Counted from the first letter of the stretch, positions 19,841 through 31,126 are shown. The stretch is DNA of 64,000 nucleotides from Xenorhabdus bovienii SS-2004 (GCF_000027225.1 NC_013892.1:2790001-2854000), one strand, 5' to 3'. Notes: generated from the sequence alone by a model not told the origin. A program made the numbers and translations.

Positions 19841-20794
19841 TTAAAAACGTACTAGCGCTGAGCCCCAGGTAAAGCCACCGCCAAATGCTTCAATTAAGAC
19901 AAGCTGGCCGCGTTGAATCCTTCCATCACGTACCGCTTCATCAAATGCCGTCGGAACAGATGCTGCTGAAGTATTACCATGACGATCGAGTGTTACAACC
20001 ACTTTATCCATCGTCATGTCCAATTTCTTGGCAGCCGCCGAAATGATACGTAAATTCGCTTGATGTGGCACTAACCAGTCAAGCTGAGAATGATCCAGAT
20101 TGTTTGCTTCCAGTGTTTCATCAACAATACTGGTCAACTCACGGACAGCAACTTTAAATACTTCATTGCCAGCCATTGTAACGTATTCAGGTGAACCCCG
20201 TTTCAATCGATCCTGATTAGGTAATGACAGTAAATCGCCATAACGACCATCCGCATGCAGATGGGTTGACAGTATACCCGGCTCTTCTGAAGCCCCTACT
20301 ACCATTGCGCCTGCTGCATCACCAAAGAGGACAACTGTACTGCGATCTTCAGGATCGACAACTCTTGAGATAATATCTGCCCCGATAACCAGGGCATGTT
20401 TAGCCGCACCAGTCTTGATAAATTTATCGACAATGCTTAACGCATAAGTAAATCCAGCACAAGCTGCCGCAACATCAAAGGCAGCGATACCTTGAATGCC
20501 TAAAGAATTCTGAATCTGGCAGGCTGTACTCGGAAACGCATGGGATGAAGTTGTTGTTGCTACAACAATCAAATCAATTTGTGTTTTATCGATACCAGCC
20601 ATTTCAATAGCTTTTTCGGCTGCATTGAATCCCATAGTGGCAACGGTTTCACCCTCAGCCGCAATACGACGCTCACGAATGCCTGTACGAGTAACAATCC
20701 ACTCGTCAGTCGTATCCACCATTTTTTCTAAATCTGCGTTAGTACGCACCTGCGAAGGCAAATAACTGCCTGTACCTAAGATTTTTGTATACAT
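19841..20794 (-). CDS. fabH: FabH, beta-ketoacyl-ACP synthase III
   Basis: Starts fatty acid synthesis by condensing acetyl-CoA with malonyl-ACP. The triad is Cys112 in AAACAGF, His in VPHQANLRI (about 244) and Asn in RHGNTSAAS (about 274). 317 residues, family length. It starts 6 bases after plsX ends. Confidence 0.97.
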   Translation of the reverse strand: MYTKILGTGSYLPSQVRTNADLEKMVDTTDEWIVTRTGIRERRIAAEGETVATMGFNAAEKAIEMAGIDKTQIDLIVVATTTSSHAFPSTACQIQNSLGIQGIAAFDVAAACAGFTYALSIVDKFIKTGAAKHALVIGADIISRVVDPEDRSTVVLFGDAAGAMVVGASEEPGILSTHLHADGRYGDLLSLPNQDRLKRGSPEYVTMAGNEVFKVAVRELTSIVDETLEANNLDHSQLDWLVPHQANLRIISAAAKKLDMTMDKVVVTLDRHGNTSAASVPTAFDEAVRDGRIQRGQLVLIEAFGGGFTWGSALVRF

Positions 20795-20800
20795 TTATGC

Positions 20801-21838
20801 TTATTCACTCTTGGGTAATACTGCATCCAGCCGGGCAGCGATTCTATCAGGAACCTGATTCTGTACGGTCTGAACTGCTTGATCTATAGCAGCTTTGAAC
20901 GCACGTTCATTCGCGGCACCATGACTTTTTATGACGATACCACGCAATCCTAATAGTGTTGCGCCGTTATACTGGTCAGGGTTTAGGTGGCCGAAGCGTT
21001 TTAATATCTGTTTTAACAACCACTTCTTGAAAATTTTCCTCAACCACGATGATTTTTTCTTCTGGCTATCCGGTGATTTAACCAGAGATAAAATCACCCT
21101 GATCGCACCTTCCATCGTCTTCAGCGTAACATTACCTGCGAAGCCGTCACACACGAGTACATCGGTTTTTCCCGTCAGTAACTCATTCCCTTCTACATAA
21201 CCTATATAATTGATTGTTGGGGTATTCTGTAAGGTCATAGCAGCTTCGCGGATATTATCTAGCCCTTTGGATTCTTCCTCTCCGATATTGAGTAATGCCA
21301 CACGCGGATTTTTCACACCTGTAACATCCTCTGCCATTACTGCTCCCATAATGGCAAACTGGACTAACATACGACTATTACAATTAATATTAGCTCCCAA
21401 ATCTAATATAACAGTTTTCTGCTGTTTTAAATTAGGGATCATCGTCATCAATGCAGGCCGCTCAATACCCTCGATGGATTTCAGCATCAATTTGGCCAGC
21501 CCCATCAATACGCCTGTATTTCCTGCACTGACACATGCCTGCGCTTCACCAGTTTTAACTAAATTTAGTGCAATACGCATCGAAGTACCATGACTGGAAC
21601 GGATCGCCTGAGAAGGTTTTGCATCGTTAGAAACAACGTGTTCCGCAGGAATAATTTGCAAACGACTAAGCTGCTCAGCATTTTTATTTGCAAGCAAAGG
21701 GGAGATGGTTTCGGGATCTCCAACCAACAATAATTTTAATTGCGGATTAGATGCCAGTGCCTGCAATGCAGCAGGCACCGTAACACGAGGACCAAAATCC
21801 CCGCCCATAGCATCTAACGCTAAGGTTAGATTAGCCAA
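20801..21838 (-). CDS. plsX: PlsX, phosphate acyltransferase
   Basis: Converts acyl-ACP to acyl-phosphate, the donor used by PlsY in phospholipid synthesis. Family features are [13 protein letters not shown] at the N-terminus, the [10 protein letters not shown] loop and [11 protein letters not shown]. 345 residues, close to E. coli. It links L32 and yceD upstream to the fab genes downstream. Confidence 0.96.
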   Translation of the reverse strand: MANLTLALDAMGGDFGPRVTVPAALQALASNPQLKLLLVGDPETISPLLANKNAEQLSRLQIIPAEHVVSNDAKPSQAIRSSHGTSMRIALNLVKTGEAQACVSAGNTGVLMGLAKLMLKSIEGIERPALMTMIPNLKQQKTVILDLGANINCNSRMLVQFAIMGAVMAEDVTGVKNPRVALLNIGEEESKGLDNIREAAMTLQNTPTINYIGYVEGNELLTGKTDVLVCDGFAGNVTLKTMEGAIRVILSLVKSPDSQKKKSSWLRKIFKKWLLKQILKRFGHLNPDQYNGATLLGLRGIVIKSHGAANERAFKAAIDQAVQTVQNQVPDRIAARLDAVLPKSE

Positions 21839-21866
21839 GATATCAACTTGCTAATAGTTAGCCGAA

Positions 21867-22037
21867 TTACTTGTTGATTACCTTGCGGCCACGGTAGTAG
21901 CCGTCAGCAGTCACATGGTGACGCAGGTGAGTTTCACCAGAAGTCTTGTCTACAGAGACATGTGTTGCAGTCAGTGCGTCATGGGAACGACGCATACCAC
22001 GTTTAGAACGAGTTGGTTTATTCTGTTGTACGGCCAT
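21867..22037 (-). CDS. rpmF: Ribosomal protein L32
   Basis: Translating 22037 down to 21867 gives a basic 56-residue protein beginning [20 protein letters not shown] and ending [11 protein letters not shown], a clear L32. It lies 12 bases after yceD and 28 before plsX, the standard yceD-rpmF-plsX order. A GGAG-like ribosome site precedes the ATG. Confidence 0.98.
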   Translation of the reverse strand: MAVQQNKPTRSKRGMRRSHDALTATHVSVDKTSGETHLRHHVTADGYYRGRKVINK

Positions 22038-22049
22038 TGACCTTACTCC

Positions 22050-22574
22050 TTAAGTACTTTTCTTTAAACTGGCTAATGCGGCAAATGGGTTTGGTTTTTC
22101 TGCTTCAGGAGGCAGTACACCAAATACCATTTCCGCGTCGGACACTTCACAGTGTTCAGAATCATGTACCGGGACTACCGGCAGAGAAAGAATTATTTCA
22201 TCTTCAATCATTGCCAGCAAATCTATTTCGCCAAATTCATTAATGTTAATTGGCTCATACTCTTCCGGTAATGCCTCGGCCCGCTCATCATTGACGACCG
22301 GACTAAAACAATACGTTATGTGAACATGATGGCTGAAATTACTGCCACAACGTTGGCAGGCAAGTGTGACATCCACATCGGAATGCCCTTTTACAACTGC
22401 CAGACGCAGATTATCAATTTGAAATGATAATGAGCTATTTATATCACCATCCACACTGACCACAGACTCTGCGAGACGAGAAGCTTGTTCAGCAGAATAA
22501 CTACCTTCGTAGTCTAATCTTTTCTGAGCTGCACGAAGCGCATCAATGGTCAGGGGTAATTTTACCTTCTGCAT
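22050..22574 (-). CDS. yceD: YceD, conserved protein linked to 23S rRNA processing
   Basis: 174-residue protein of the DUF177 family, with a CxxC (CQRCGS) near the middle and an acidic C-terminal half. The family is associated with 23S rRNA and ribosomal protein expression, and the gene is co-transcribed with rpmF. Start [10 protein letters not shown] and length match E. coli YceD. The biochemical role is not fixed by the sequence. Confidence 0.92.
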   Translation of the reverse strand: MQKVKLPLTIDALRAAQKRLDYEGSYSAEQASRLAESVVSVDGDINSSLSFQIDNLRLAVVKGHSDVDVTLACQRCGSNFSHHVHITYCFSPVVNDERAEALPEEYEPININEFGEIDLLAMIEDEIILSLPVVPVHDSEHCEVSDAEMVFGVLPPEAEKPNPFAALASLKKST

Positions 22575-22716
22575 AAGGCGCGCATATTATCTTTGTAATG
22601 GAACATAGTCAAAGAAAAAGGCCACACACCTGCACCTTTCCACCAAATATTCGCCTATTAAGCGGCGTATAGTTTAAAATGCCTGAGAATATTTCTCTAC
22701 GTATTTTATGGAAAAA

Positions 22717-23313
22717 ATGATGCTTCCGATTGTTTTATCATCAACGTCGATATACCGCCGCCTATTGTTGGAAAAAATGGGGCTACCTTTTGTCTGTACT
22801 ACTCCCAATATTGATGAAAGCCCACAAGAGAATGAAAGCCCCACACAACTGGTAATGCGTCTGTCACAGGCAAAAGCTACCGCATTACAACCGAGTTATT
22901 CTAGCCACCTGATTATAGGTTCAGATCAGGTTTGCGTTTTAAGTGGAAAAATTACAGGTAAACCCCACAATTTTGAGAACGCTTTCGCACAACTCAAAAA
23001 AGCCAGTGGGCAGTGTGTCACTTTTTATACTGGAATTACGCTATTTAACAGCAAAACAGGAAACACTGATACCCGCTGTGAATTATTTCATGTCCATTTC
23101 AGAGATCTGACAGAACCCGAAATTATCAGCTACCTAAACAAAGAACAGCCTTTTAATTGTGCAGGTAGCTTTAAAAGTGAAGGTTTGGGAATTACATTAT
23201 TTAAAAAACTCGATGGCAGAGATCCCAATACGCTAATCGGTCTGCCATTGATTACTCTGACAGAAATGCTCATCCGTCAAGGGATAAACCCACTGACGGT
23301 ATGTTATCAATAA
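22717..23313 (+). CDS. yceF: YceF, Maf-like nucleotide pyrophosphatase
   Basis: Maf-family house-cleaning pyrophosphatase; the YceF subgroup acts on 7-methyl-GTP. Visible motifs are [14 protein letters not shown] at the N-terminus, [24 protein letters not shown] and [12 protein letters not shown]. The start shown (MMLPIVLSS) is favoured by GGAAA just upstream; an ATG at 22708 adds three residues. The gene overlaps rluC tail to tail by 7 bases. Confidence 0.92.
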   Translation: MMLPIVLSSTSIYRRLLLEKMGLPFVCTTPNIDESPQENESPTQLVMRLSQAKATALQPSYSSHLIIGSDQVCVLSGKITGKPHNFENAFAQLKKASGQCVTFYTGITLFNSKTGNTDTRCELFHVHFRDLTEPEIISYLNKEQPFNCAGSFKSEGLGITLFKKLDGRDPNTLIGLPLITLTEMLIRQGINPLTVCYQ

Positions 23314-24263
23314 TTATTTTGTCGTAATGTTGTTAAACATTGCCGTAACTCATCATCCATTTGAGCTTCGAAACGCAAAGTTTCTCCCGTGGATGGGTGA
23401 GTAAATTTTAATGAACTAGCATGCAGAAACAATCGGTTAAGCCCTGTTTCTGTCAGTTGTGCATCAAACGCCCTGTCACCATAGCGGTCATCAAATGCAA
23501 TAGGATGACCAGCATGCAAGGTATGCACACGGATCTGGTGCGTACGTCCCGTTATTGGGCTTGCGCGCACCAAGGTCGCAAACTCATACCGCTCTTCAAC
23601 TTTAAAACGTGTTTCCGATGGTTTGCCCTCACTGCTGACTTTCACTATCCGCTCACCACTTTGCAGGATATTTTTTAATAAAGGTGCCTGCACCACTTTG
23701 CAATGTGACTGCCATTGCCCTCGTACCAACGCAAAATAATCTTTCTGCATCTGTTTCAAACGCAACTGTTCATGCAGTGTACGCAATGCGGAACGCTTCT
23801 TCGCAATCAGCAGAACACCCGATGTATCGCGGTCGAGACGATGCACCAGTTCGAGGAAACGCGCTTCGGGACGTAATGCACGAAGCCCTTCGATTACACC
23901 GAAGCTCAATCCGCTTCCACCATGCACCGCAGTACCTGATGGTTTATTAATGACTAGTATGTAGTCATCCTCATAAAGGATGCATTCTGCCAGAGCGACT
24001 ACTTTACCCAGCTTGGCAGATACTGGTGGCTGCTGTTTTTCCGCTATCCTGACCGGCGGAATACGGATAACATCAGCCGCTGCCAATTTATACTCAGGCT
24101 TGATTCTTCCTTTGTTAACTCGAACTTCACCTTTGCGCAAGATCCGATAGATCATACTCTTAGGCACACCTTTCAAGCGCGCCAGCAAAAAGTTGTCAAT
24201 TCGCTGACCGGCTTCATCGTCGTCAATCGTGACAAACTGTACAATTGGATTATTTGTTTTCAT
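23307..24263 (-). CDS. rluC: RluC, 23S rRNA pseudouridine synthase
   Basis: Makes pseudouridines 955, 2504 and 2580 in 23S rRNA. An S4 RNA-binding domain at residues 16-80 ([20 protein letters not shown]) is followed by the RluA-type catalytic domain with HRLDRDTSG, whose Asp is catalytic. 318 residues, family length. Divergent from rne. Confidence 0.96.
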   Translation of the reverse strand: MKTNNPIVQFVTIDDDEAGQRIDNFLLARLKGVPKSMIYRILRKGEVRVNKGRIKPEYKLAAADVIRIPPVRIAEKQQPPVSAKLGKVVALAECILYEDDYILVINKPSGTAVHGGSGLSFGVIEGLRALRPEARFLELVHRLDRDTSGVLLIAKKRSALRTLHEQLRLKQMQKDYFALVRGQWQSHCKVVQAPLLKNILQSGERIVKVSSEGKPSETRFKVEERYEFATLVRASPITGRTHQIRVHTLHAGHPIAFDDRYGDRAFDAQLTETGLNRLFLHASSLKFTHPSTGETLRFEAQMDDELRQCLTTLRQNNY

Positions 24264-24818
24264 AAGCGAGATTTTAATTATCCGGCAATCAAAGCGCCAC
24301 TCATTTTTAAATATGTATAAATAACATCCATGATTTCATTTTTCATTGTTTCTAATGTCTTAGGATAAAGACTAAAGATTAACAACTTATCGCTATTTCC
24401 TGATAAAAAACCGCTAAAGAGATAAAGTCACCTTGCTATCACCCCAATAGCAATGGAATAATGCTTTCTGGCCACAGTTTACTAAACTATGAATGGCAAG
24501 ATTGAAATTGTTTGTTATCTGTTTGATTGAACAAAAACGCAGCAATGGCGTAAGACGTAATGTTTAATCAAACAATTTATGGGCTGCGAGTTGCAGCTTA
24601 CTGGATTGGGTGAGATCTGTACCGGTTTATTACAGTGTCCCAATAAAGAGTACTGTATTTAAATGAAATTCAGACTCGCCGACAATATAGGCGCCTCTAT
24701 ACAAACGATAGCCGTGAGGCTGACGGCTTTGTAAAAGACACGAGGCCATCGGTTACCAGTAGTGCATCTCTTTTTGCTCGCAGCTCTATACCAATGTAAA
24801 AATAATGAGTAAGTTAGA
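24264..24818 (+). promoter_or_regulatory. rne 5' leader and rluC/rne promoter region
   Basis: 555 bases between the divergent rluC and rne genes with no protein-coding gene. In E. coli rne has a long 5' UTR whose hairpins sense RNase E activity and autoregulate the gene. The stretch from about 24590 to 24800 has several GC-rich segments able to pair (for example around 24685-24745), in keeping with such a leader. Exact hairpins and transcription starts cannot be assigned by eye. Confidence 0.6.
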
Positions 24819-27800
24819 ATGAAAAGAATGCTAATCAACGCAACTCAACAGGAAGAGTTGCGTGTCGCCCTTGTTGATGGGCAACGTCTTTATGATTTGG
24901 ATATTGAAAGTCCTGGACACGAGCAGAAAAAAGCAAATATCTATAAAGGTAAAATTACACGGATTGAACCTAGTCTGGAAGCTGCTTTTGTCGATTATGG
25001 TGCGGAGCGTCATGGTTTCCTGCCCATTAAAGAAATTGCTCGCGAATATTTCCCCAGTAGTTATCATGCTCATGGCCGACCTAACATTAAGGATATCCTT
25101 AAAGAAGGTCAGGAAGTCATCGTCCAGGTTGATAAAGAAGAACGAGGCAATAAAGGTGCAGCCTTAACAACTTTTATCAGTCTGGCTGGTAGCTATTTAG
25201 TTCTGATGCCGAATAACCCCAGAGCAGGTGGTATTTCTCGCCGTATCGAAGGTGATGACCGTATCGAATTAAAAGAAGCGCTCTCCTCTCTTGAATTACC
25301 CGAAGGCATGGGGCTTATTGTTCGTACTGCCGGAGTAGGCAAATCCGCCGAAGCTTTGCAGGGAGACCTGAATTTTCGCCTGAAACACTGGGAAGCTATC
25401 AAGAAAGCCGCAGATAATCACCCAGCTCCGTTCCTGATCCATCAGGAAAGTAATGTTATCGTACGCGCCTTCCGTGATTACCTACGCCCGGATATCGGGG
25501 AAATTCTGATCGACAATCCTAAAATTCTCGATTTGGCACGCCAGCATATCACTGCGCTTGGACGCCCTGATTTCGCCAGCAAAATCAAACTGTACAGTGG
25601 TGAAGTTCCCCTGTTCAGTCACTACCAGATAGAATCACAGATTGAATCAGCTTTCCAGCGTGAAGTTCGGCTGCCTTCTGGTGGTTCAGTAGTCATCGAT
25701 ACAACTGAAGCTCTGACCGCAATCGATATCAACTCATCCCGGGCAACCCGTGGGGGAGATATTGAGGAAACAGCCTTTAACACCAATCTGGAAGCTGCGG
25801 ATGAAATTGCACGTCAATTGCGCCTGCGTGACCTCGGTGGCCTTATCGTTATTGATTTCATTGACATGACACCTGTACGCCACCAGCGTGAGGTTGAAAA
25901 CCGTTTACGTGATGCGGTGCGTCAAGATCGTGCCCGTATTCAGATTGGCCGTATTTCTCGCTTTGGCCTACTGGAAATGTCACGTCAGCGTTTAAGCCCA
26001 TCTCTGGGTGAATCCAGTCACCACGTCTGCCCTCGCTGTAGCGGTACAGGAACCATTCGTGACAACGAATCACTTTCTCTGTCGATTCTTCGCCTGATCG
26101 AAGAAGAAGCACTGAAAGAAAATACCCATCAGGTTCATGCGATTGTTCCCGTTCAGATTGCGTCCTACCTGCTGAATGAAAAACGTAAGGCGGTCAGCGC
26201 CATTGAACATCGTCAAGGTGATGTAGGTGTTGTTATCGTACCAAACGATCAGATGCAAACTCCGCATTTCTCTGTTCTACGTGTTCGTAAAGGTGAAGAA
26301 ATTTCTACCCTGAGTTATCTGCTTCCACAATTACATGAGGCAGAAATGACGAATGCTCAGGATGATGGACAACATGAACGCAAGCGTCCTGAGCAACCTG
26401 CTATTTCAACTTTTGATCTGCCTGCAGAAACTGTCGCCCCTGTGGCAGCAAAAACAAAAGAGAAAAAGGTAGTAGTGAGCAATAATCAGCAAATAGAACA
26501 GCCAGGTCTGTTCAGTCGCTTCCTCTGCGCCCTGAAAAAAATATTCAATGGTGAAGAAGAAAAACAGGAGCAAGAAAAGAGCAATAAATCTTCTAGTAAC
26601 GATAACCGACGTTCCCCAGAACGCCGCAATTCACGTCGTCAGAATCAAAGACGTGAACGTAACGAGAATGACACTCGCAATAATCATAACCGTGAGCGCG
26701 GCGATGAACAGCGTAAGGGTCGTAATGTTCAGCAGAAAAACAACGCGCCGGATAATATTGCGGTAGATATAGATAATGAAGCTCGTGAAGCACAGCAGCA
26801 ACAGCGCCGTGAACAACGGGCGGAACGCCAGCGCCGCCGTCAAGAAGAAAAACGTCAGCAGCAACTGGAAACCAAGGTTCAACAGACGAGTAGACCTGAA
26901 ATTACAGAAGAGGAAGTTGAAGAGCATCAACCTGTAATGCCTCGTCGTCAGCGTCGTCAGCTTGAACAGAAAATTCGTATCACAGACAATGTGAAGGAAG
27001 AAGTTGTTGTTGCCTCTTTACCCGTTGTAACAAAGGCGATCATTCCGGCGATTACAGAAGAAGAGAAGAAAGTTTCTGTACCAGCCATTATCGATACGAA
27101 TGTAGAAGCAGCTAATCAGCCTTCAATACCACAAGGCTCAATCGCGCAAAATAATGAGCAGCAAGACAACATCATGCCTCGCCGTTCTCGCCGCTCACCA
27201 CGCCATTTACGTGTCAGTGGTCAGCGTCGTCGTCGTTATCGTGATGAGCGTAACCTGACTCAATCACCTGTACCACTGGTAATGGCAGTTGCATCGCCAG
27301 AGCTGGCATCAGGTAAAGTTTGGGTGCGCTACCCTGTTACACCTGTGACACAACCTGCTGAACCAGAAGTATCTACTGTGGAAGAAACAGTAATAGGGGC
27401 AGAGCAGAAAGAGAGTGTCATGCCGATACCTGCTGTTGCTGAATCGGTATCGGTATCAGTTTCAACTGTTGCTGATACTCAGGTTGCCGAGCAAAATGCA
27501 GTTACTCATGATGATATTAAGTCTGCGACCAATGGTGACCCGCTCGTAGAACCCGTGCCTGAGAAACCTGAAGTATTAGTATCGGAAAACCTGGAACCCG
27601 TCGTTAACCATGACACCCAATATCAGCCTGAAGCCTTACATGACATGTTAGTACATGACACAGAAGAAACACGTCACACAGCAGAACCAATCATTGTGAC
27701 GTCTATCGCTGAACAGGAACAGCATGAAGAACAGCCAACTGTCACAACGGAAATATACGCTAAGGCAGAGGAAGTTAAAGCGGAAGAGACAAAAATTGCT

Positions 27801-28004
27801 GAGTCTCCGATTATCGTGGAAAAAAATCATCACGCTTCTTCCCCAATGACAAAAGCACCAGCACCAGACTTAGCAGCACAGCCTGTCATTATCAACGAAT
27901 GGCAACGTCCTGCTTATCCGTTCGCTGGAAAAGGCGGCGCGGGTGGACATTCTGCAACAAATATCGCAACATCTGCGATGTCAAAACCACAGTCATTCGA
28001 ATAG
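24819..28004 (+). CDS. rne: RNase E
   Basis: Essential endoribonuclease and scaffold of the RNA degradosome. 1061 residues. The N-terminal half aligns with E. coli without visible gaps: S1 domain about 39-119, catalytic Asp303 and Asp346 (AIDINS and IDFIDM), and the zinc-link CPRCSGTG at about 404-411. The C-terminal half is disordered: a membrane-targeting amphipathic segment ([13 protein letters not shown], about 565-580), Arg-rich RNA-binding stretches (about 595-720 and 785-810), a Val/Glu/Pro-rich middle, and a C-terminal [13 protein letters not shown] tail like the PNPase site. The scaffold role is therefore retained. Confidence 0.98.
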   Translation: MKRMLINATQQEELRVALVDGQRLYDLDIESPGHEQKKANIYKGKITRIEPSLEAAFVDYGAERHGFLPIKEIAREYFPSSYHAHGRPNIKDILKEGQEVIVQVDKEERGNKGAALTTFISLAGSYLVLMPNNPRAGGISRRIEGDDRIELKEALSSLELPEGMGLIVRTAGVGKSAEALQGDLNFRLKHWEAIKKAADNHPAPFLIHQESNVIVRAFRDYLRPDIGEILIDNPKILDLARQHITALGRPDFASKIKLYSGEVPLFSHYQIESQIESAFQREVRLPSGGSVVIDTTEALTAIDINSSRATRGGDIEETAFNTNLEAADEIARQLRLRDLGGLIVIDFIDMTPVRHQREVENRLRDAVRQDRARIQIGRISRFGLLEMSRQRLSPSLGESSHHVCPRCSGTGTIRDNESLSLSILRLIEEEALKENTHQVHAIVPVQIASYLLNEKRKAVSAIEHRQGDVGVVIVPNDQMQTPHFSVLRVRKGEEISTLSYLLPQLHEAEMTNAQDDGQHERKRPEQPAISTFDLPAETVAPVAAKTKEKKVVVSNNQQIEQPGLFSRFLCALKKIFNGEEEKQEQEKSNKSSSNDNRRSPERRNSRRQNQRRERNENDTRNNHNRERGDEQRKGRNVQQKNNAPDNIAVDIDNEAREAQQQQRREQRAERQRRRQEEKRQQQLETKVQQTSRPEITEEEVEEHQPVMPRRQRRQLEQKIRITDNVKEEVVVASLPVVTKAIIPAITEEEKKVSVPAIIDTNVEAANQPSIPQGSIAQNNEQQDNIMPRRSRRSPRHLRVSGQRRRRYRDERNLTQSPVPLVMAVASPELASGKVWVRYPVTPVTQPAEPEVSTVEETVIGAEQKESVMPIPAVAESVSVSVSTVADTQVAEQNAVTHDDIKSATNGDPLVEPVPEKPEVLVSENLEPVVNHDTQYQPEALHDMLVHDTEETRHTAEPIIVTSIAEQEQHEEQPTVTTEIYAKAEEVKAEETKIAESPIIVEKNHHASSPMTKAPAPDLAAQPVIINEWQRPAYPFAGKGGAGGHSATNIATSAMSKPQSFE

Positions 28005-28034
28005 TAATTGGATGTTGTAATTTCCAGAAAAATC

Positions 28035-28066
28035 AAAAAGGGCTCCTTTGTATGGAGTCCTTTTTT
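28035..28066 (+). terminator. rne terminator
   Basis: Stem AAAGGGCTCC/GGAGTCCTTT with a 7-base loop and TTTTTT tail on the plus strand, about 35 bases after the rne stop. Confidence 0.88.
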
Positions 28067-28130
28067 ATATTAAAAATGATAAAAAACCTGTCTGTCTCAT
28101 TTCATTCACTCTCCGATTCCAATAAACTTA

Positions 28131-28150
28131 GATAGTTATCATTATCATTT
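28131..28150. promoter_or_regulatory. Candidate Fur box
   Basis: GATAGTTATCATTATCATTT; its reverse complement has two GATAAT-type hexamers followed by CTATC and matches the 19-bp Fur consensus at about 13 positions. It lies some 20 bases upstream of the dehydrogenase-like ORF, where a promoter is expected. Confidence 0.5.
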
Positions 28151-28166
28151 AAAGTGGCTGATTTTT

Positions 28167-28811
28167 ATGGAGAACATTCCGGCGATGAAATCTTGGCTAA
28201 TTTTCGGTGCTGGCAAAGGCGTTGGACGCCATTTAGCTACTATAGCACTGAAACAACACCGCCCCGTAACGGTATTAATTCGTAATCTACAACAAGCCGT
28301 GGAGCTAAGTGCAATGGGTGCTAATGTCATACATGGCGATGCCTGTGACAAAATGAGTATCGAAAAAGCTATTGCTCAGGCTGGAGAAAACCCCATTGTT
28401 TTCTCAACTATTGGCGGAGGAGACGCTGATCACCATGGTAATATGTCCATCATAGATGCATTGGAACAAGCTGAAGTTTCACGCATGCTACTGGTTACAT
28501 CCATCGGATGTGGAGATAGTTGGAAAACGTTGTCACCACGTGCCAAATCATTATTTGGGCAATCAATCAGACATAAATCGCTGGCAGAAAGTTACCTGCA
28601 AACCAGCAAATTGGATTTTACGATCATTCGTCCCGGTGGACTCACTGATAAATCAGGTACTGGACATTGCCAACGCTATCAAGGTGAAGTTCACGGTATG
28701 GTGAGCAGAGAAGATGTTGCACAGCAATTGGCACTGGTGGCTGAAGATGAAGAAACTTATTACCAGATTTACGCTTTAGTCGATCCAGAGTTAAAACCTC
28801 ACTGGGGCTGA
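28167..28811 (+). CDS. Atypical SDR, NAD(P)-binding protein
   Basis: 214-residue Rossmann-fold protein of the atypical short-chain dehydrogenase (NAD(P)H-binding) group. The nucleotide loop is GAGKGVGRHLA at about 14-24; an acidic or basic specificity position follows at VLIRN; LLVTSIGCGD and TIIRPGGLTD correspond to the later strands. The usual YxxxK catalytic pair is not evident, so it may be a flavin reductase-like or regulatory protein. The start could also be the Met at residue 7 (MKSWLIFGAG). The candidate Fur site upstream hints at iron control. Substrate unknown. Confidence 0.8.
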   Translation: MENIPAMKSWLIFGAGKGVGRHLATIALKQHRPVTVLIRNLQQAVELSAMGANVIHGDACDKMSIEKAIAQAGENPIVFSTIGGGDADHHGNMSIIDALEQAEVSRMLLVTSIGCGDSWKTLSPRAKSLFGQSIRHKSLAESYLQTSKLDFTIIRPGGLTDKSGTGHCQRYQGEVHGMVSREDVAQQLALVAEDEETYYQIYALVDPELKPHWG

Positions 28812-28817
28812 CAAAAT

Positions 28818-28840
28818 AACCACGCCCAAAAGGCGTGGTT
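28818..28840. terminator. Terminator between the SDR gene and tmaR
   Basis: 9-bp perfect stem AACCACGCC/GGCGTGGTT with a 5-base loop between convergent genes. On the minus strand it is followed by ATTTTG. It can serve both genes. Confidence 0.75.
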
Positions 28841-28851
28841 GCAACAAGATT

Positions 28852-29172
28852 TTATTTTACTCCGCCATCCATTGCCTTAAGTTTTTTAGACAGCTCACGA
28901 CGCTCTTTAGACAACTCTGCATTTTTGATGATATATTCATCAACACGTTCTTCATAATCACTGCGCATATGAGCGATAATTCCTTGAATATCTTCAACTG
29001 ACATTCCCGGTTTAATGTAATCGCTCAGGTTATCCAGCAATAATACACGCTTTTGGTTATCTCGAACTTTCTTCTCGTTGTCTACTATTTCGCGCTGTAA
29101 TTTATTCTTGCGGCGAAATATACGCACAAACTCCAGTACATTATGGAATGTTGGTTTATTTGCGTTGTCCAT
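28852..29172 (-). CDS. tmaR: TmaR (YeeX), PTS Enzyme I polar localiser
   Basis: Small coiled-coil protein; E. coli TmaR clusters at the cell pole and controls localisation and activity of PTS Enzyme I. ATG 29172 with AAGGTG upstream gives [10 protein letters not shown] and 106 residues. The core [16 protein letters not shown] and [15 protein letters not shown] is nearly identical to YeeX. Heptad-like Glu/Lys/Arg stretches occupy 30-60 and 85-105. A 25-codon upstream extension is rejected. Confidence 0.93.
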   Translation of the reverse strand: MDNANKPTFHNVLEFVRIFRRKNKLQREIVDNEKKVRDNQKRVLLLDNLSDYIKPGMSVEDIQGIIAHMRSDYEERVDEYIIKNAELSKERRELSKKLKAMDGGVK

Positions 29173-29617
29173 TTTTACACCTTTTTTAATCAGACCGATA
29201 ATTTTTATGCTGACTACACAATACAATTTCAGGTAACGAATAGACAAGTCAGTTTCGACAATTTATTGACATGATAAACTTTAAGTATATTCCTTAATCA
29301 ATCATTTTCATCGTCCCAGCATCTGATGACCAAGAGTTTCCGCTGCCATAAGAGGTTTCAGTTCCTATCCGAAAAGAGATTTTTCTCCACATGCGAAATG
29401 ATAATCAACAATTTTCACCCTATATCATTAGAGAGTTCAGATTGTCCAAGATATGGTTTACCATATCTTTTCGCATCGTTTAGCCTCGTAGAAACCAAAG
29501 ATTTAGTACACAATTTGTCATAAACTAAGCCGTGCAATAAAACTTATATCAACACGATCAATACACAAAAATAAGATAATACATTGAAATTAAATTAATT
29601 AAACCAATAACCAACGG
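29173..29617. other. Intergenic region between tmaR and sbcB
   Basis: AT-rich, about 445 bases. It contains the divergent promoters and an AT-rich hairpin AAGATATGG/CCATATCTT (29448-29469) followed by TTCG on plus. A 65-codon reading frame at 29326 has no ribosome site or family resemblance and I do not accept it. Confidence 0.5.
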
Positions 29618-29638
29618 ATGCAGAATTGCCTTGAGTAA
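29618..29638 (+). other. Six-codon upstream frame overlapping the sbcB start
   Basis: ATG at 29618 opens a six-residue frame (MQNCLE) that stops at 29636-29638, inside the first codons of sbcB, in another frame. It might tune initiation at the rare TTG start. Only position supports it. Confidence 0.3.
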
Positions 29639-31058
29639 CGATAAAACCCCCACTTTCTATGTTCATGATTATGAAACCTTCGGCAAGCACCCTGCCTTAG
29701 ACCGCCCTGCCCAGTTTGCGGGAATTCGCACCGACAGTGATTTTAATATCATCGAAGATCCTTTGGTGGTGTACTGTTTGCCTGCTGACGATTACCTGCC
29801 CGATCCTGAAGCTGTGATGATTACGGGGATTACACCACAGTTAGCATTAAAAAAAGGGGTCAATGAAGCTGAATTTGCCCGCCAGATCCATGAAGCATTC
29901 AGCAAGCCCAATACCTGTATTATCGGGTATAACAATATTCGTTTTGATGACGAAGTCAGCCGAAATATCTTTTATCGCAATTTTTACGATCCTTATGCCT
30001 ATAGCTGGCAAAAAGGTAATTCCCGCTGGGATCTGCTTGATGTATTACGTGCCTGCTATGCCCTACGCCCAGAAGGCATTATCTGGCCAGAAAATGAGGA
30101 TGGTCTGCCCAGTTTTAAGCTAGAAAACCTGACGAAAGCCAACGGAGTTGAACATACTCAGGCTCATGATGCTATGTCCGATGTTTATGCCACTATCGCG
30201 ATGGCAAAACGGGTAAAAAAAGCCCAACCTCGCTTGTTTGATTACTTTTTCCAATTAAGAAACAAACAGAAGGTCAGTAACCAGATTGATATTCCGCAGA
30301 TGAAGCCACTGGTACATGTATCAGGAATGTTCGGAACTCTGCGCAGCAATATCAGCCTTATAGCACCTTTGGCATGGCACCCGACAAATCGCAATGCGGT
30401 CATCATGTGTGATTTAGCGGGTGATATTTCCCCGTTACTAGAACTCAGCGCAGACGAATTGCGCGAGCGCTTGTATACCCGACGTAATGAACTACAGCCA
30501 GGCCAAGCTCCAGTACCCATTAAATTGATGCATATCAATAAATGCCCGATTATTGCTCCTGAAAATACACTACGGACAGAAGATGCGGAACGAGTGGGAT
30601 TGAATCGCGATCAATGTGCAAAAAATCTGGCTATATTGCGCAGTAATCCGCAAATCAGGGAAAAAGTGGTTGAGCTATTTTCTCAACCAGAGGAATTCCC
30701 TGAGTCCGACAATGTCGATACCAAGCTATATAGCGGTTTTTTCAGTGATGCCGATAAAACTGCGATGGAAATTATCCGGGAAACTGCACCCAAAAACTTA
30801 CCGGCACTGGATTTAACATTTCAGGATCCACGGATTAAAACACTCCTGTTCCGTTACCGCGCCAGAAACTATCCGGCAACGCTGAATTATGATGAACAAC
30901 AGCGCTGGCTATATCATCGCCGGGAGATATTGACACAGGAAAATATCAGCCAATATCTTGCGGCCATTGAACAGCTCTTTGTTGAATACCAATCTGATGA
31001 AGAAAAGTGCCGCCAGTTAAAAGCACTAGTTGATTATGCAGTTCAGCTGGCTGGCTAA
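29631..31058 (+). CDS. sbcB: SbcB, exonuclease I
   Basis: Processive 3'-5' single-strand DNA exonuclease used in mismatch repair and recombination. 475 residues, as in E. coli. DnaQ-like DEDD residues are visible as HDYETFG (Asp13, Glu15), then NNIRFDDEV and AHDAMSDVY. SH3-like and helical domains follow. The start is a TTG at 29631; no in-frame ATG or GTG lies nearby, and homology begins at once (FYVHDYETFG). Confidence 0.96.
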   Translation: MSNDKTPTFYVHDYETFGKHPALDRPAQFAGIRTDSDFNIIEDPLVVYCLPADDYLPDPEAVMITGITPQLALKKGVNEAEFARQIHEAFSKPNTCIIGYNNIRFDDEVSRNIFYRNFYDPYAYSWQKGNSRWDLLDVLRACYALRPEGIIWPENEDGLPSFKLENLTKANGVEHTQAHDAMSDVYATIAMAKRVKKAQPRLFDYFFQLRNKQKVSNQIDIPQMKPLVHVSGMFGTLRSNISLIAPLAWHPTNRNAVIMCDLAGDISPLLELSADELRERLYTRRNELQPGQAPVPIKLMHINKCPIIAPENTLRTEDAERVGLNRDQCAKNLAILRSNPQIREKVVELFSQPEEFPESDNVDTKLYSGFFSDADKTAMEIIRETAPKNLPALDLTFQDPRIKTLLFRYRARNYPATLNYDEQQRWLYHRREILTQENISQYLAAIEQLFVEYQSDEEKCRQLKALVDYAVQLAG

Positions 31059-31095
31059 CGGCCCCGCATCATACTGGCTTATTTCAGAAAAAGAA

Positions 31096-31126
31096 AAAGA
31101 CAAAATTCTCTGTTTTGTCTTTTTTA
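31096..31126 (+). terminator. sbcB terminator
   Basis: 10-bp stem AAAGACAAAA/TTTTGTCTTT, 7-base loop, then a run of T on the plus strand, about 40 bases after the sbcB stop. Confidence 0.85.

Noticed and set aside
26548..26930. Several small frames inside the 3' half of rne
   Set aside because: They arise from the repetitive Arg/Glu/Gln codons of the RNase E scaffold region and are shadows.
27440..27480. Short repeated TCGGTATCGGTATCAGT in rne
   Set aside because: A local codon repeat in a disordered coding region, not a mobile or regulatory element.
29326..29523. 65-codon frame upstream of sbcB
   Set aside because: No ribosome site, no family resemblance, and AT-rich with an internal hairpin; probably chance.
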